From positions 4,898,001 through 4,962,000 of the forward strand of contig JASJZH010000003.1 of assembly GCA_037178975.1 (NCBI GenBank): a stretch of 64,000 nt of DNA, read 5' to 3'. Position 1 is the first letter of the stretch. Every line of letters begins with the position of its first letter. A program made the translations under genes and the position numbers. Below, in pieces: positions 24,217 to 34,399 of this stretch. The notes beneath the pieces were generated by a model. That model worked only from the letters and a program-made list of their open reading frames with translations, was not told where the DNA came from and searched no databases. This DNA is from Oscheius tipulae. Lineage: Eukaryota > Nematoda > Chromadorea > Rhabditida > Rhabditidae.

Positions 24217-25019
24217 ATGGCAGCGAGACGTTTATTTGCAATGCCTTCAGGACTCGCCGCCCAATTTGGCCTTCTCTGTTCCAGAATGAGCTCCTCCAAG
24301 AAAGACATCGGTATCATTTTCGCACATTCGGTTATGATCAGTCTTCCAGGGGATCAGACAGCGGCTATCAAAAAGTTAAATACGACCAAGGCGGCTTCGG
24401 AAGTCACTGACGCCGAATGGAAGTCTGTACTCTCTCCGGAAGAGTACGAAGTCACAAGAAAAGCAGGTAGTCTCCGTCGCTTACTCACCTTTCTTTCGAT
24501 TTCAGGCACAGAACCACAAGGTGGACACTTTGACAAATATTTTGAGAAAGGACGCTACGTCTGCACTTGCTGTCAAGCTGAACTCTTCAAGTAAGCTTTT
24601 TCTTCGTCCTCCGTTAAAGAATTCTTCAGCTCGGACTCGAAATACTGGTCAGGATGCGGTTGGCCAGCCTTTTCAAAGTCTATCGACCAAGATATGAACA
24701 TTGTTCGAATTGTCGACACATCTTATGGGATGGAAAGGACAGAGGTTCGATGCAAAAATGTTTGTAATCTATCTTATGTCTCACTTTATCTCTCTTCTAG
24801 TGCAATGCTCATCTCGGTCACGTCTTTGACGACGGACCAAAAGAGACGGGAGAACGCTACTGTATCAACAGTGTCTCAATGAAGTTCGAACCCGCCTCGT
24901 AAGTGCCTTATCCGACGACTTCAACATATTTATTCGTACCCGCATTTTCCCTATGTAACAGTAAACTTTGGAAAGAACTCATTCGAAAAGTCCCAGCTCT
25001 CGTTGATACAAGATTGTGA
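24217..25019 (+). CDS. MsrB: Methionine-R-sulfoxide reductase B
   Basis: Reduces the R-epimer of methionine sulfoxide. Exons 24217-24310, 24350-24466, 24506-24590, 24630-24759, 24801-24898 and possibly 24962-25019; 193 residues. The N terminus ([13 protein letters not shown]) could be a mitochondrial targeting sequence. Core motifs: [19 protein letters not shown], the zinc-binding pairs CTCC and [25 protein letters not shown], and the catalytic Cys in RYCINSVSM. So this is a Cys form, not a selenoprotein. Intron 1 (39 bases, stop-free) would be missed by an ORF scan. After FEPAS the sequence reads TCGTAAGT: it is both an in-frame TAA stop and a consensus donor. The protein may thus end at 24902 or splice into a last exon that overlaps the receptor gene on the other strand. 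Confidence 0.93.
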
Positions 25020-28000
25020 AAGTCGAGATGGCAGTTCCGATTAGAAAGACGACCAGAAGGAACCGATCGAGAACCATTGCCACCTGCAAATCGGTTTTCA
25101 GAGGTCCCTTTCGAGTTTGGGAGAAGATATTATCACGCGGTAACATAATAAATGAGTTGGATGATGGATTGCCATTGAGAGCAATATTTTCGATGGTTAT
25201 GGGTTAACGCACCGGGTAGAATGTTTGATGAGATACTCTTACCTGTTGCCACTCCAACTGCATCGCATCCCTCCGATCCTTCTCGGCAACCCGCATTTCA
25301 TTTCGCTCGATTGTCGCATGAACCATGTTCATGACTTTGAGGAATTCCACCTCGAACAAGTCGACACCTTCTCGAGTTCCATGTGCCGGAGGACACTTGA
25401 GTTTCTGTTGTTGAGGAGAGTCGTGTAGCGGGGAAGAGAAAGACACCTAAAGCATCGATAAGATTCAGAAAACTAATTGACAACAGAATTGAGAACAGCC
25501 AAAGCATTAGTCAAGCCAAAGAAACAGTAAGCGATAGTTAACAAAGAGAACTGTTACGTCGAGTTTTCTGTAGGACCGTTCTTTCGGGGCGTACTGAAGT
25601 GATATGAGGTGTGAACTGTTTAGAGCAGTCGCTGAACTGACCTTCTTTATCCTTTTCGGGCTTCCATTGAGCAGTGGCCTGTCAACATCGACGTCATCGG
25701 CTACTCTATCGACATCTAAGGAAGTCACTGCCGGTTTGAGCTGACTGAGGAAGGGAGTATTTGAGCCATCTTTCTACAACCAGTACTGAGCTCCAAAAGA
25801 CGGGAGTATACCTGATACACGTATCGGACATGTTGAGTAATGCTGTGATAGGGCTGTAGGTCCACGAAAAGAAACTTTCCGATAACTTTGAAGGCAACAA
25901 ATTGAAGGTATTTGGGTACCGGCAGCCCGTGGAGACCTTGATGATGCACATTCAGTGTGAAAACTGTCATTGCAGTAGCCTGAAGTCATGTCTGTCTTTG
26001 AAGAGCTCTAGTTCTCAAACCAAGGAGACAATAAAGATTGTGACTCCGTAGTAGATTCCGATCAGAGGCAGGGCTTCCGAGGTTGGAGGCATTCCTTCGG
26101 CAACCAACATTAAAAAGACAGTAGTCGAGAGAAGAGAAGTAATCCCTAGAAAATAACGTTATCTTTAGACGATTATCTCTAACCGAGAGTAACTTTTTCG
26201 CCGCTGTCGCTGGGCATGTAGAATCCGAGCAGAGCGATTCCACTGATCAAAACGCAGGGGAGAATCAAGTTGAAAACCTGGTACAGTTGTGATCAATTTA
26301 GGGAAACGTACATAGAACATAGGTCTCCGTTCAATGCTGATATGAATGTCGACGAAAGGATAGGGCTCGGGGCAACAACTGTATACAACCGCATTTTTCT
26401 CAGCTCTGGTAGACAATAGTCGCAAATATAGCGAGGTGACCCACCTTATGAAGTTGAGGACCCATTCTGTACTCATAAGGTAGTTGCTTTCGTCTCCTAA
26501 AATGCGATTTTATAATTCTATATAGAGCAAACCTTTTTCAGACGTTAGTACGAGATCAATTTTAGTACCGTCGTAGGCCCAGCTTGCATATTTCAATGTA
26601 CAGACCTGTTTGTCAAAAGGGTAATGTTTGACATCTAATGGGCAAGAAGATCTGCAAAACTCTTGAATAGTTCACTGACATCGAGAAATCACTTGAAAAT
26701 GGCAGCTGACGACCAGCTGACGACGCCCAAGTAGTCCACGATGACATCCGTTGACATGACACTCTTTGTATATTGGGAGTCTGCACTGAAATTCTTCTTT
26801 TTGATAAGTTTACTGACAATGAAAAAGAAGGCTTGTTTATTTTGTGCTCGTTACTTCTTTACTTGAAGAAGCTTCTGATGTAGTTCTTGATCCAGTTGTA
26901 GATGTCGGATATGTTGAGCATGATCTTCTGCTGGATGTTCATTCTCTTTTCCTCTTTGTGATGTCGAATGTGACGCAAGACCTTGCCGGCCTCCTGAAGG
27001 AGTCTGTCCGTCTCGCCAGCCTGATCTTCCACACTTTTCACCTTCTCATGATGCTCTTCTAACAAGATCTTCAGACCTTCGAAAGTGGCATCCTTGTTCC
27101 GTTGATTCTGTTGCAGAAGATGGTAGATCTTTATCTGGTTCGCGGGAATCTCTTTCCTCAGTCGGTCACCAGACTCTCTGATCTCAGTGAACTGTTTTAA
27201 AAGACCATCGGCCTTGTTCTTATACTCTTGCGTCGTTTTTTTCTTCAGAGATATTTTCTCCTCCAAGTCCAGTTTCCTCACCAATAGATTCTCATTCAAC
27301 AGGCTGAGATCAGTGTCTGTCGGAAGTTTCGACTTGGGAGTTCCATCCGACTTTGGTAGCGATTCTCTGTCAGACGAGGACGAGGTGCCCTTCTTGGCCA
27401 TGGTAGACGACTTCAATTCGACTCTTTTTGTTACTACAAAATAATCAAAACTAACAAAACTCACTTGTTGTAGAGAATAATATCGGGTCTGAAATCAAAA
27501 CCATTTCAAATTACGGAGATTACTGACCTCCATACTCTCTCGTAAGGGAGGTGTATCCTCGTCAAGTTGTCGTAGAGTCTCGGATCCCAGACCAGTTTAT
27601 AGTCTTGCCATGTTTGTCTCGTCCAAGCATTCGTCGTTAGAATTTGGTTCCTCTCATCCTGAATATGCCCTTTTCCTCTCCATCAAATGTCTCTCATTTT
27701 GGTGACAAGTCATCAAAACCACGAGCCAGACACTATTGGGAAATGGGACGTATTCTAAAAAAAAACCAACGAGGTCGATGATCTGAGTGAGGGAGAAGAC
27801 AAAAGTCACATTGATGGGCTCATCGTGTCGGATTGCAGGTCGGACCTGGAGAGCGTTTTAAAAAGATTCCAAAAAGAGTACCTCTCGCTCGTAGCCATCC
27901 ATCAACTTATTGTAGAGCAGTCTCAAAAGGTCATTCGAGTCTGAAAAAGTGCTTGATGTCATTTTATGGGTACTTTCCTTAAATACTCATCAATTTTAGA

Positions 28001-28619
28001 CTAGTGAAGGTATTTCCCGTTTCAAGCTGTCCTTCCCCAGTTTTGGGCGGGCACTGCTTCCCCTTCTCCGTCTCTCGGAAATCAGTGGACTACCGGCTAA
28101 ATCAAATCATTCTAGCTCCTCGGCGAAGGCAGCGACGGCGCCGGATGTCTTGCCGCCAAAACATGAATTGGCTTTTGATTCAAACTGGATGCATATTTGT
28201 TTGCTGGTTACGAAGGAGATGAGGAAAAAGAGACGGGTCAGTGAACTTCTAAGAATTACTAAGCAGAATATCTCTCAGGATAACAAGTTTGTATTCCAAG
28301 AAGTACCCGCATCTGACTCTAATTGTTCGGGAGACAAGTTCAAATTTTCCTATGCCCAGAGATCTATTAGTGACAGAGTTCCTTCGGGCCGTTTGAGAAA
28401 AAAACAACTGTAATTGGAAACATCACGCAATTAGTAGAGCAAAGGTAGTCTGAGGAGAATGGAAAAACTTTTTTGATGGCTCGTTTCAGAGAATGAGGTA
28501 GTAGATCCTGTTGCAAACCCTGTTTTATATTCATTTTGCAAAAGGTCAAAAGGTGACCAAGAAGACTCACCAGCTAGATGTAGAAGTAGAAAGAAAACTA
28601 TCGGGCGAATGATGTGCAT
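24979..28619 (-). CDS. Nicotinic acetylcholine receptor alpha-type subunit (Cys-loop channel)
   Basis: Subunit of a pentameric acetylcholine-gated cation channel. Sixteen phase-compatible exons: 28571-28619, 27882-27940, 27771-27845, 27528-27658, 27465-27488, 26693-26785, 26533-26651, 26445-26496, 26312-26405, 26184-26277, 26021-26145, 25812-25979, 25642-25773, 25558-25593, 25243-25446, 24979-25083; 519 residues. Exon 1 is a signal peptide ([16 protein letters not shown]). Then loop motifs [23 protein letters not shown], and the 15-residue Cys-loop [15 protein letters not shown]. The vicinal pair in YSCCPEPYP marks an alpha-type subunit. M1 ([14 protein letters not shown]), M2 ([20 protein letters not shown]), M3, a cytoplasmic MA helix ending AMQLEWQQ, and M4 ([20 protein letters not shown]) follow. 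Introns 1 (27941-28570) and 5 (26786-27464) are long and contain other frames. Confidence 0.95.
26859..27401 (-). CDS. Coiled-coil protein nested in a receptor intron
   Basis: Single-exon frame of 180 residues starting [17 protein letters not shown], lying wholly inside intron 5 of the nicotinic receptor gene on the same strand. After a Ser/Lys/Pro-rich head it is almost all charged helix with heptad character (about residues 33-165; Leu and Ile at spaced positions, many Glu/Lys). An AATAAA lies about 20 bases after the stop (near 26836), so the gene has its own 3' end. An upstream in-frame ATG at 27464 abuts the host donor and is less likely. I do not recognise a family; distant similarity to cilia/flagella coiled-coil proteins cannot be judged by eye. 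Confidence 0.65.
   Translation of the reverse strand: MAKKGTSSSSDRESLPKSDGTPKSKLPTDTDLSLLNENLLVRKLDLEEKISLKKKTTQEYKNKADGLLKQFTEIRESGDRLRKEIPANQIKIYHLLQQNQRNKDATFEGLKILLEEHHEKVKSVEDQAGETDRLLQEAGKVLRHIRHHKEEKRMNIQQKIMLNISDIYNWIKNYIRSFFK
28150..28413 (+). CDS. Possible antisense gene in receptor intron 1
   Basis: Plus-strand frame inside intron 1 of the minus-strand nicotinic receptor. It reads [20 protein letters not shown], then across a possible 42-base intron (28238-28279), [15 protein letters not shown], ending [12 protein letters not shown]. The intron has normal ends and preserves frame whether or not it is removed. The frame also stays open upstream of 28150 for about 40 codons. No family recognised; could be chance. 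Confidence 0.3.
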   Translation: MPPKHELAFDSNWMHICLLVTKEMRKKRRVSELLRITKQNISQDNKFVFQEVPASDSNCSGDKFKFSYAQRSISDRVPSGRLRKKQL

Positions 28620-28639
28620 GTAGGCATAGATACTGTAAG

Positions 28640-29202
28640 TGTTAGTTGGATTCGTTCATGATTGGGAAACGATCAAAGAGTTTGGAGGGGCGGGCTCATT
28701 GCCCGAGAGAGAGAGAAAGAGAGCGAAGGCGGAGCGAACGACAGAGAAAACATGCTCGAAAAAGTTTTGAAGCAGTTTGAACTTATTTGAATAATTGGAA
28801 GAGCGAGGAGCGCCTGATGCACATGGACTGAAAGAAAAAAAAGAGGCGGGAAGACGAGTTTTATGACTCGGTGTTCTTTGGGAGTCATTTGGGTTTGGAA
28901 CGCGTCTTCGGGGAGCAGTAGATATTCGGATAAAGAGGAAAAAGACAGATGCCGCTTCCTGAATCCCAGACTGATAAATGAGGAAGCACTCACTCAACGC
29001 TCGAGTGGTAAACGACTCCACGCGGGCACGATGCGATCCGAGCTTTTTCCTGGAGGACCAGTTTGAAGATCAGTCAAGGCGAGCTGAAGCTGACTCTTCG
29101 ACGAATCGAGGCTCTACAAGCCGCGCTGAGCGAAGGACTGTACGGAGTCGGTGACGAGAGCGGCGACGAGGAGGACATGAACACGGGAATGGCCATTCTC
29201 TA
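28640..29202 (+). CDS. Possible last exon of a plus-strand gene
   Basis: At about 29060-29202 a plus-strand frame reads ISQGELKLTLRRIEALQAAL and continues to an acidic end (DESGDEEDMNTGMAIL) and a stop. It is preceded by an acceptor-like CAG at about 29062. The helical pattern looks real, but I could not find phase-matching upstream exons between 28640 and 29060. Product unknown. Confidence 0.3.
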
Positions 29203-29450
29203 GTTCCTGCTTACAGTATTCCCTTTACTTGTACTCTATTTCTGTGGTGGCAAAATCTCGCTCGCATGAGAAATATGAAATTACGCCGGCATAATTCTAT
29301 GATTCTCGTCGGTTTTCATTCATTTTGTGCCCATTATCAGTGAAGAAGAGCCCCGTCACGAACAATGTTAGATTGCGTTTTCAACTGAACAGATTATAGG
29401 ACAAATACTCTTTTTATCTTCAATTTTTATTCAACAAAATCATTGATTTG

Positions 29451-29720
29451 ACGGTACGGCGACGATTCTTCTTTTGGGTTTAGTTATGGGGTGAAACACA
29501 TTGTTTGCCTGGAGACAAAGAAACTAACCATTCGGTTCGCTGCGAGAGGCCACATGCTGTCTCAAGTCGGAAATGGCTGAGGTCATAACGCTGTAGAGAT
29601 GCGAGGCCCTTTCTTCATTCATTTGGATGACGACCCTACGGTTGCTCGGTAGGGCTGCATCAATAGCCCAAATGCAGGCAAGGATGCAATAGCAGGAGCT
29701 ATTGGGATTGTGGCCTGAAA
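29451..29720 (-). CDS. Possible short gene or fragment
   Basis: Minus-strand frame after an acceptor at about 29720 reads CYCILACIWAIDAALPSNRR and MNEERASHLYSVMTSAISDL, then, if about 20 bases are removed, ends KPKRRIVAVPSNQ at about 29451. The 20-base gap is too short for a normal intron here, so this may be a decayed gene or the stretch may be wrongly joined. Part of it is duplicated in inverted orientation at 29953-29979. Confidence 0.25.
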
Positions 29721-29979
29721 ATGCCCATTAAAAATGGTTTCTTGGAAGACAAGCGCAAAAATTAACACGACCATTCACTACGAAGAACAATAGAGAATTT
29801 TCAGGCTCGCAATTTCTAGCAAAGGAGCGAAATTTAGCAGAAAAACACAAAATTTCAGAGAGCAAAACAAACAAAACAGATCAAAGCAAAACAGGAAACA
29901 AATGAAAAGAGGCAAGACAGCAAAAAAGGCAGAATTTGGGATTTTGAGACAACATGTGGCCTCTCGCAGCGAACCGAAT
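29530..29979. repeat. 27-base perfect inverted duplication
   Basis: 29530-29556 and 29953-29979 are exact reverse complements (ATTCGGTTCGCTGCGAGAGG and onward). They flank about 400 bases, within which A-rich sequence predominates. The minus-strand copy lies in a possible coding exon. This could be a small rearrangement scar or the stem of a long hairpin transcript. Confidence 0.75.
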
Positions 29980-30090
29980 TTTTAAGGCAAAGAGATCCAG
30001 CTTCTTTAATCTAAGTTTAAACCATTTTGATGTGTTGGACTTAGGCTACTCGGTCAGAGTTTTGCGAGAGTGGCTGAGCTCTAGCCCTAC

Positions 30091-30533
30091 TATGGTTTGT
30101 TCAAAAAAAAGAAGGACTACAGTGTCCCGAAATGCTTACGTGGCGGGACCCCTGGGAGGGCGGGAATTCAAATTTAGCAATTTTTGAGATTCCTTTTTAT
30201 CAATGTACAGCCTTCATTCTCTTTGTTTTCCGGAGTTTTTCGTTTGCTTCCGGTAAAGGCTGCTAGTAGACACGCTTTAGAAAAAAAAGGAACGGATGAG
30301 AACCCGAAAACAAGCTGCTAGACTGAAAACCAAAAAGAGCGAAAAAATTAACTCGATTTGAAAGGTACTCTAGACGCGCGGGATTTCAGATAGAGTTAGT
30401 ATTTTGGTTTTCAGTCTAGCAGCTTGTTTTCGGGTTCTCATCCGTTCCTTTTTTTTCTAAAGCGTGTCTACTAGCAGCCTTACCGGAAGCAAACGAAAAA
30501 CTCCGGAAAACAAAGAGAATGAAGGCTGTACAT
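30091..30533. mobile_element. Foldback element, copy 2
   Basis: Starts TATGGTTTGTTCAAAAAAAA and repeats copy 1 (23107-23650) in order: GGACTACAGTGTCCCG, AATTCAAATTTAGCAA, ACCGG-containing arm words, a central palindromic junction near 30350-30400, then the inverted arm ending TGAAGGCTGTACAT. The outer right end is missing because a hAT element begins immediately at 30534. Confidence 0.75.
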
Positions 30534-32000
30534 CAGGGTTGGGCGAACAGCGAAATTTTACCCAAACACGAACACGAACCGAACAGGCAGTCACAATTTT
30601 CGGTCCGAACCGAACCCGAACCGAACAGCGCACTTCTGTTCAGTATGCGAACCGAACACGAACTGTTCGGGACCCTAATGTTCGTGTTCGCGAACATGCG
30701 AACACGAACATAATGCGAACATTGAGCAAAGATTTGTTTTATTGTAACTGCTTCTGTAAGAATTCATCAAGATAATGATAACATAAAAGGACAGAAAACG
30801 GTTTAGCCACAGAAAAACTAACCATTCTGAAGCAAATGACTATTAACATTAACGAACAACAACATTTTCAATGTATCAGGAGACAGACGGTTGCGGAGGT
30901 CCGTTGCAATGAGCCGAGCTGCTGAGAACACTCTTTCCGACTCGCTGCTAGTAGAAGGTGCACATAAAATCGAGCTGGCGATCTTTCGAATGTTCGGAAA
31001 TCGGGAACGGTTTCCTTCATCTTGCCAGAAGGTATAGGGGTCGAGATTTTTGTCTGGACGCCTGGAGAAGAATAATTCAGCCTCCTGCGACGAAAGTTAC
31101 ATGTTTTTAATCAAAGAGCTAACTTTTTCGGCCATTTTTCGTTTTTCACTTGCTGGCATTTCGGGATTTGGCATCACTCTATCTCCGTGAGCGCGTACAA
31201 AGGCGTCAAATAGGTCCGGAACACTAGAATCAGCGGGAGGAGACTGTGGAATGATATCGTCAATTTTTTCTCCATTCAGAAGCGTTTGGTAGATTTTTTC
31301 GGCGAGAAGTTCCTAAATACTAAGGTTTCCAGCAAACCGAAAGACAAACCTTCGGATGAACCACATTGTAGGTACCTCGGAATCTGGGATCTACAGCAGT
31401 AGCTAGTTGAAGGTTTTCGTCATAGTGGTACTTGTCAAAACGGCTTTCAAGTTCATCATGGAGTGATTTTCTAAATTTTTTTTCGTGTTTTAAAAAACTA
31501 GGTGGCTTACTGAGCTTTTTGAACAAAACTTTCCGTTTGCGAACTTGCAGTAGCAAACAAACTCTGGAGAACTCTCGCAATAGGGATAATCACGCTGGCT
31601 GGGGCCTCAAAACGGCTTTGGATGGCAGTGGTTGCTTCAGCAATTGGTTTGAGCAGTGTGAGGACGTCAGAAAGTATACTCCATTCGCTTCCTTGAATCA
31701 TCAAGTTCTCGTCTCTTTGATCCACTTGGAAAGCGATAATTCCAGGCTTCAAAACAATGAAGCTGTCAATCACTGCATAGAGACTTGACCAGCGCACTGG
31801 TGTTGCCTGAAAAAGAGTGTAACATTTGAAAAAAGGTGGAACGTACCTTTTTCAACTGGTGCGGCTTGAGATCGATTTCCATAAGTTTGGCTGCGAGCTC
31901 CAGCTGGGACTTCTTGTCATTGTGTCCAACAGAAAGGAGAGATTCCGTGGTTTTACAAAGATCAACCATCTTACATAATGGAGCACTTCTTCTTGTCAGC
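30534..32000 (-). mobile_element. hAT-family transposon, 5'-truncated
   Basis: The left border CAGGGTTGGGCGAACAG at 30534 is a typical hAT terminus, followed by many subterminal CGAACACGAAC-type repeats to about 30720. Minus-strand exons between 30818 and 31969, with short introns, encode the C-terminal half of a hAT transposase: VRWSSLYAVIDSF, LATAVDPRFRGTYNVVHPK, and the dimerisation signature SSESERVFSAARLIATDLRN near 30880-30950, ending HLLQNG at 30818. The N-terminal part and the opposite terminus are not visible before the G gamma gene, so the element is truncated. The coding part is surprisingly intact. Confidence 0.85.
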
Positions 32001-32080
32001 GAACAGCTTGTTCATTATTCGTAGTCTGATTGGTCGACCGCAAAAACAGAAAGTAGTCCTCCTTGTAAGAGATCATGTAA

Positions 32081-32107
32081 GTCTCTCTCTCTCTCTCTCT
32101 CTCTCTT
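32081..32107 (+). repeat. CT microsatellite
   Basis: About 13 uninterrupted CT units, followed by a tandem duplication of roughly 25 bases (TTTACTTGAATAAACTTTCA twice) that forms the 3' untranslated region of the minus-strand G gamma gene. Confidence 0.9.
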
Positions 32108-32146
32108 TACTTGAATAAACTTTCAACACTTTACTTGAATAAACTT

Positions 32147-32403
32147 TCAGAGAATGATACACTTCTTCTTCTCTTGGAAAGGATTCTCGATCCCATTCGG
32201 TGGAATGTTGGAGACCAAGAAGTCGGAGCTTTTCTGCTGTTGAGTGTAATCCATCAGACTGAAACATTTGTATGGTCCCGATAAAACACTCACTTCTTCA
32301 GACATTCCGACACCTTGATTCTCGGTACAGCAGCCTCATTTTGTAGCTGCTCGACCTCTCTTCTGTAATGACGTAGCGTTTCCTCGTTGCTCACTTTGGA
32401 CAT
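32147..32403 (-). CDS. G-protein gamma subunit
   Basis: Partner of G beta in heterotrimeric G proteins, anchored at the membrane by prenylation. Exons 32294-32403 and 32147-32258, 73 residues, the family's normal length. The N-terminal helix LRHYRREVEQLQNEA pairs with G beta. RIKVSECLKNL and IENPFQEKKK follow, and the CaaX box CIIL predicts geranylgeranylation. The frame is conserved only across the 35-base intron, so a frame scan shows two unrelated fragments. Confidence 0.93.
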
Positions 32404-32646
32404 GGCTAAAAAGCAAGTATATTTGTAGGAAAGGAGTGACAGAACTGAGAGGATTAGAGTTGGCATTTGGTCGATCTCGAAGACAATCGTTGTTGTCTTA
32501 TATCGAGGGGATAACTGACGCTGTAGCATTTTAGAAGAAACGTCACAATTACTAGGTGTTTTGGAACACTACAAGATTTGAACTCGAACTTGATTAGTTT
32601 TGAAGCTTGTTTTGTAACTTCAGTTGTAGCTTCTTCTCGTCCTGAT

Positions 32647-33836
32647 ATGGAACAAATAGTCTCGCAGCTGAAAAGTCACATTCTTGACGAGGTATTTCTA
32701 TGTGTAAGATTCAAGTATTTCCAGAAATACTTCACTGCTCGCTTCTTCTCCTTCCTCAGCGGACTGACCGGTTTCTCCTCGAAGCATGTCGCCATTGCTA
32801 TTGCCTTCGTCGTGGCCCTCTACCTCGAATTCGGTCCGGGAGCCTTCTTCGTGGCCAATAGTCTACTGATCGCCTATCCGACTGTGACTACCTACATGTA
32901 TCCGGAAGAACGTCCTGTTCGAGATCTTCTACTCGTCTATTGGGCTTGCTTCGGACTTTTGATAGCCTTCGACCGATTCCTAGACTTCATCCCTCTCTAC
33001 TACAACCTGAAGATTTGTCTTCTGGCTCTCTTTTTCCTCGAACCGTTCTGTCTGGCCGAGGAACTATTCAAAAGTATCGAGGGCATGCTGAAGGACTACA
33101 ACCTTCTGACCTCTTCCGATCTGAACAGTGGCCGTTCTTGCCGCTCTTCTCGCCCGGAAAAGCCTTTGAAAGAGTCGAAGGGAGATACGGCTCCGTCTGC
33201 TGAGAACATCCCTATTCCTGATCTCACCGACCCGAAGAAGCAGTCGAAAGAGACGCTTCCTGTGACGATTGAGCCTCCGAAAGAACTTAAGATGGCTGTG
33301 AAGGAGTCGAAGGTGGAAAAGCCTCTCGCTGACCTGACTGCTATTTCGTCTGGCCATGGACTGACAGCCAATCAACCTATCACTAAGAGTGGATTCGGAA
33401 TTGACAACAAGGAGATTGGATCTGAGGCCAACATCCACGACCTTCTTCTCTCTCCTAAAGATGCTGTCGTCTTCAACGCTCCTTTCGACCACGAGAATCT
33501 GACGTATCATATGAAGGCCAAGAACAATTCGAAGCATCAAATGGGATTTGCCATCAAAGTTTGTATTGTTTCTATTGTATTCAAATGACTATTTAGGGCA
33601 ACTGCATTCCTAGGGTAACTACTAGTCCTGCGAGCGGACTTTTGACTCCCGGGGAATTTGTCACAGTGGCGATCACTGTACAAAAGTTTGAATACAATAG
33701 CATGGACTTCAATAAGGACCGAATCATCTTCGAGTATGTGCTGCTGAAAGAAGAGCAGAGGAAGTTCAGTCACAAGCTGCTGCAACAGTCTGACGTGAAG
33801 AGGAGGAAAAACATCCAGATCAGATATAACGTCTAA
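32647..33836 (+). CDS. REEP5/TB2-DP1-HVA22 protein fused to a sperm-type MSP domain
   Basis: Exons 32647-32691, 32725-33558 and 33597-33836; 372 residues. Residues about 15-136 are a TB2/DP1/HVA22 (REEP) domain that shapes tubular ER: VALYLEFGPGAFFVANSLLIAYP and PLYYNLKICLLALFFLEP, with paired membrane hairpins. Residues about 140-255 are a Pro/Lys/Ser-rich linker. From about residue 257 to the end lies an MSP domain: VVFNAPFDHENLTYHMKAKN, GLLTPGEFVTVAI, and the terminal VKRRKNIQIRYNV, which matches the sperm MSP ending better than the VAP type. Exon 2 spans the whole REEP-linker-MSP join uninterrupted, so the fusion is not a splicing guess. MSP domains are usually free cytoskeletal proteins or VAP receptors that bind FFAT motifs. 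Confidence 0.92.
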
Positions 33837-34399
33837 AAGATGCAAAATCCAGATCCTCTATAATCCATATTTGACTATGAACACTGAATCAAAGTGTCTT
33901 CTGATAGGTCTTCCTCGCACTCCGGAACTTATTATTAGCAGCCGTGTCACTAACTTATTTGCTTTCGTAACACACGAGTGCCGGCGCGCAGAGAGCAGTG
34001 AGAGCCGTCAGGATTTCCCTGTGGTCTGCTGTACATCGACTCTTCTTCAGGCTTTATTTAGACCGGGCCACTTCACTCTTTTTCTCCATGTTTTCCTCAT
34101 TCTGACTGTTGACTTTGCTCTTTTGGGCCCATCTCTGAACAGTTAGATCCCAGCCAACTGCTTTCTCTTTTTGCATTTATTTAACACAAATGATATTCAT
34201 TGATTGAGTGAAACCTTAGTCAAACTGACCGCTTCATTAAACTAGTTACGGAAGCCCTTCATGCCTCGCTTATCAGGCTTATAATTGGCAGTATGAGTAA
34301 TTTGGCTCGCTCGACTTCGTTCCTTTTTCGCCTTAAGCCTCCTCCATATTTAAAAGCTCTCATTAATCGTGACTCTCTAATTTCTTCGCGAGTCGTCAG
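33837..34399. other. Intergenic region
   Basis: 3' flank of the REEP-MSP gene and 5' flank of the gene at 34400. No exon or repeat recognised. Confidence 0.4.

Noticed and set aside
33064-33540. A 158-codon minus-strand frame opposite the REEP-MSP linker
   Set aside because: Arg/Leu-rich shadow of the Ser/Glu/Lys-rich linker on the plus strand; no splice or family support.
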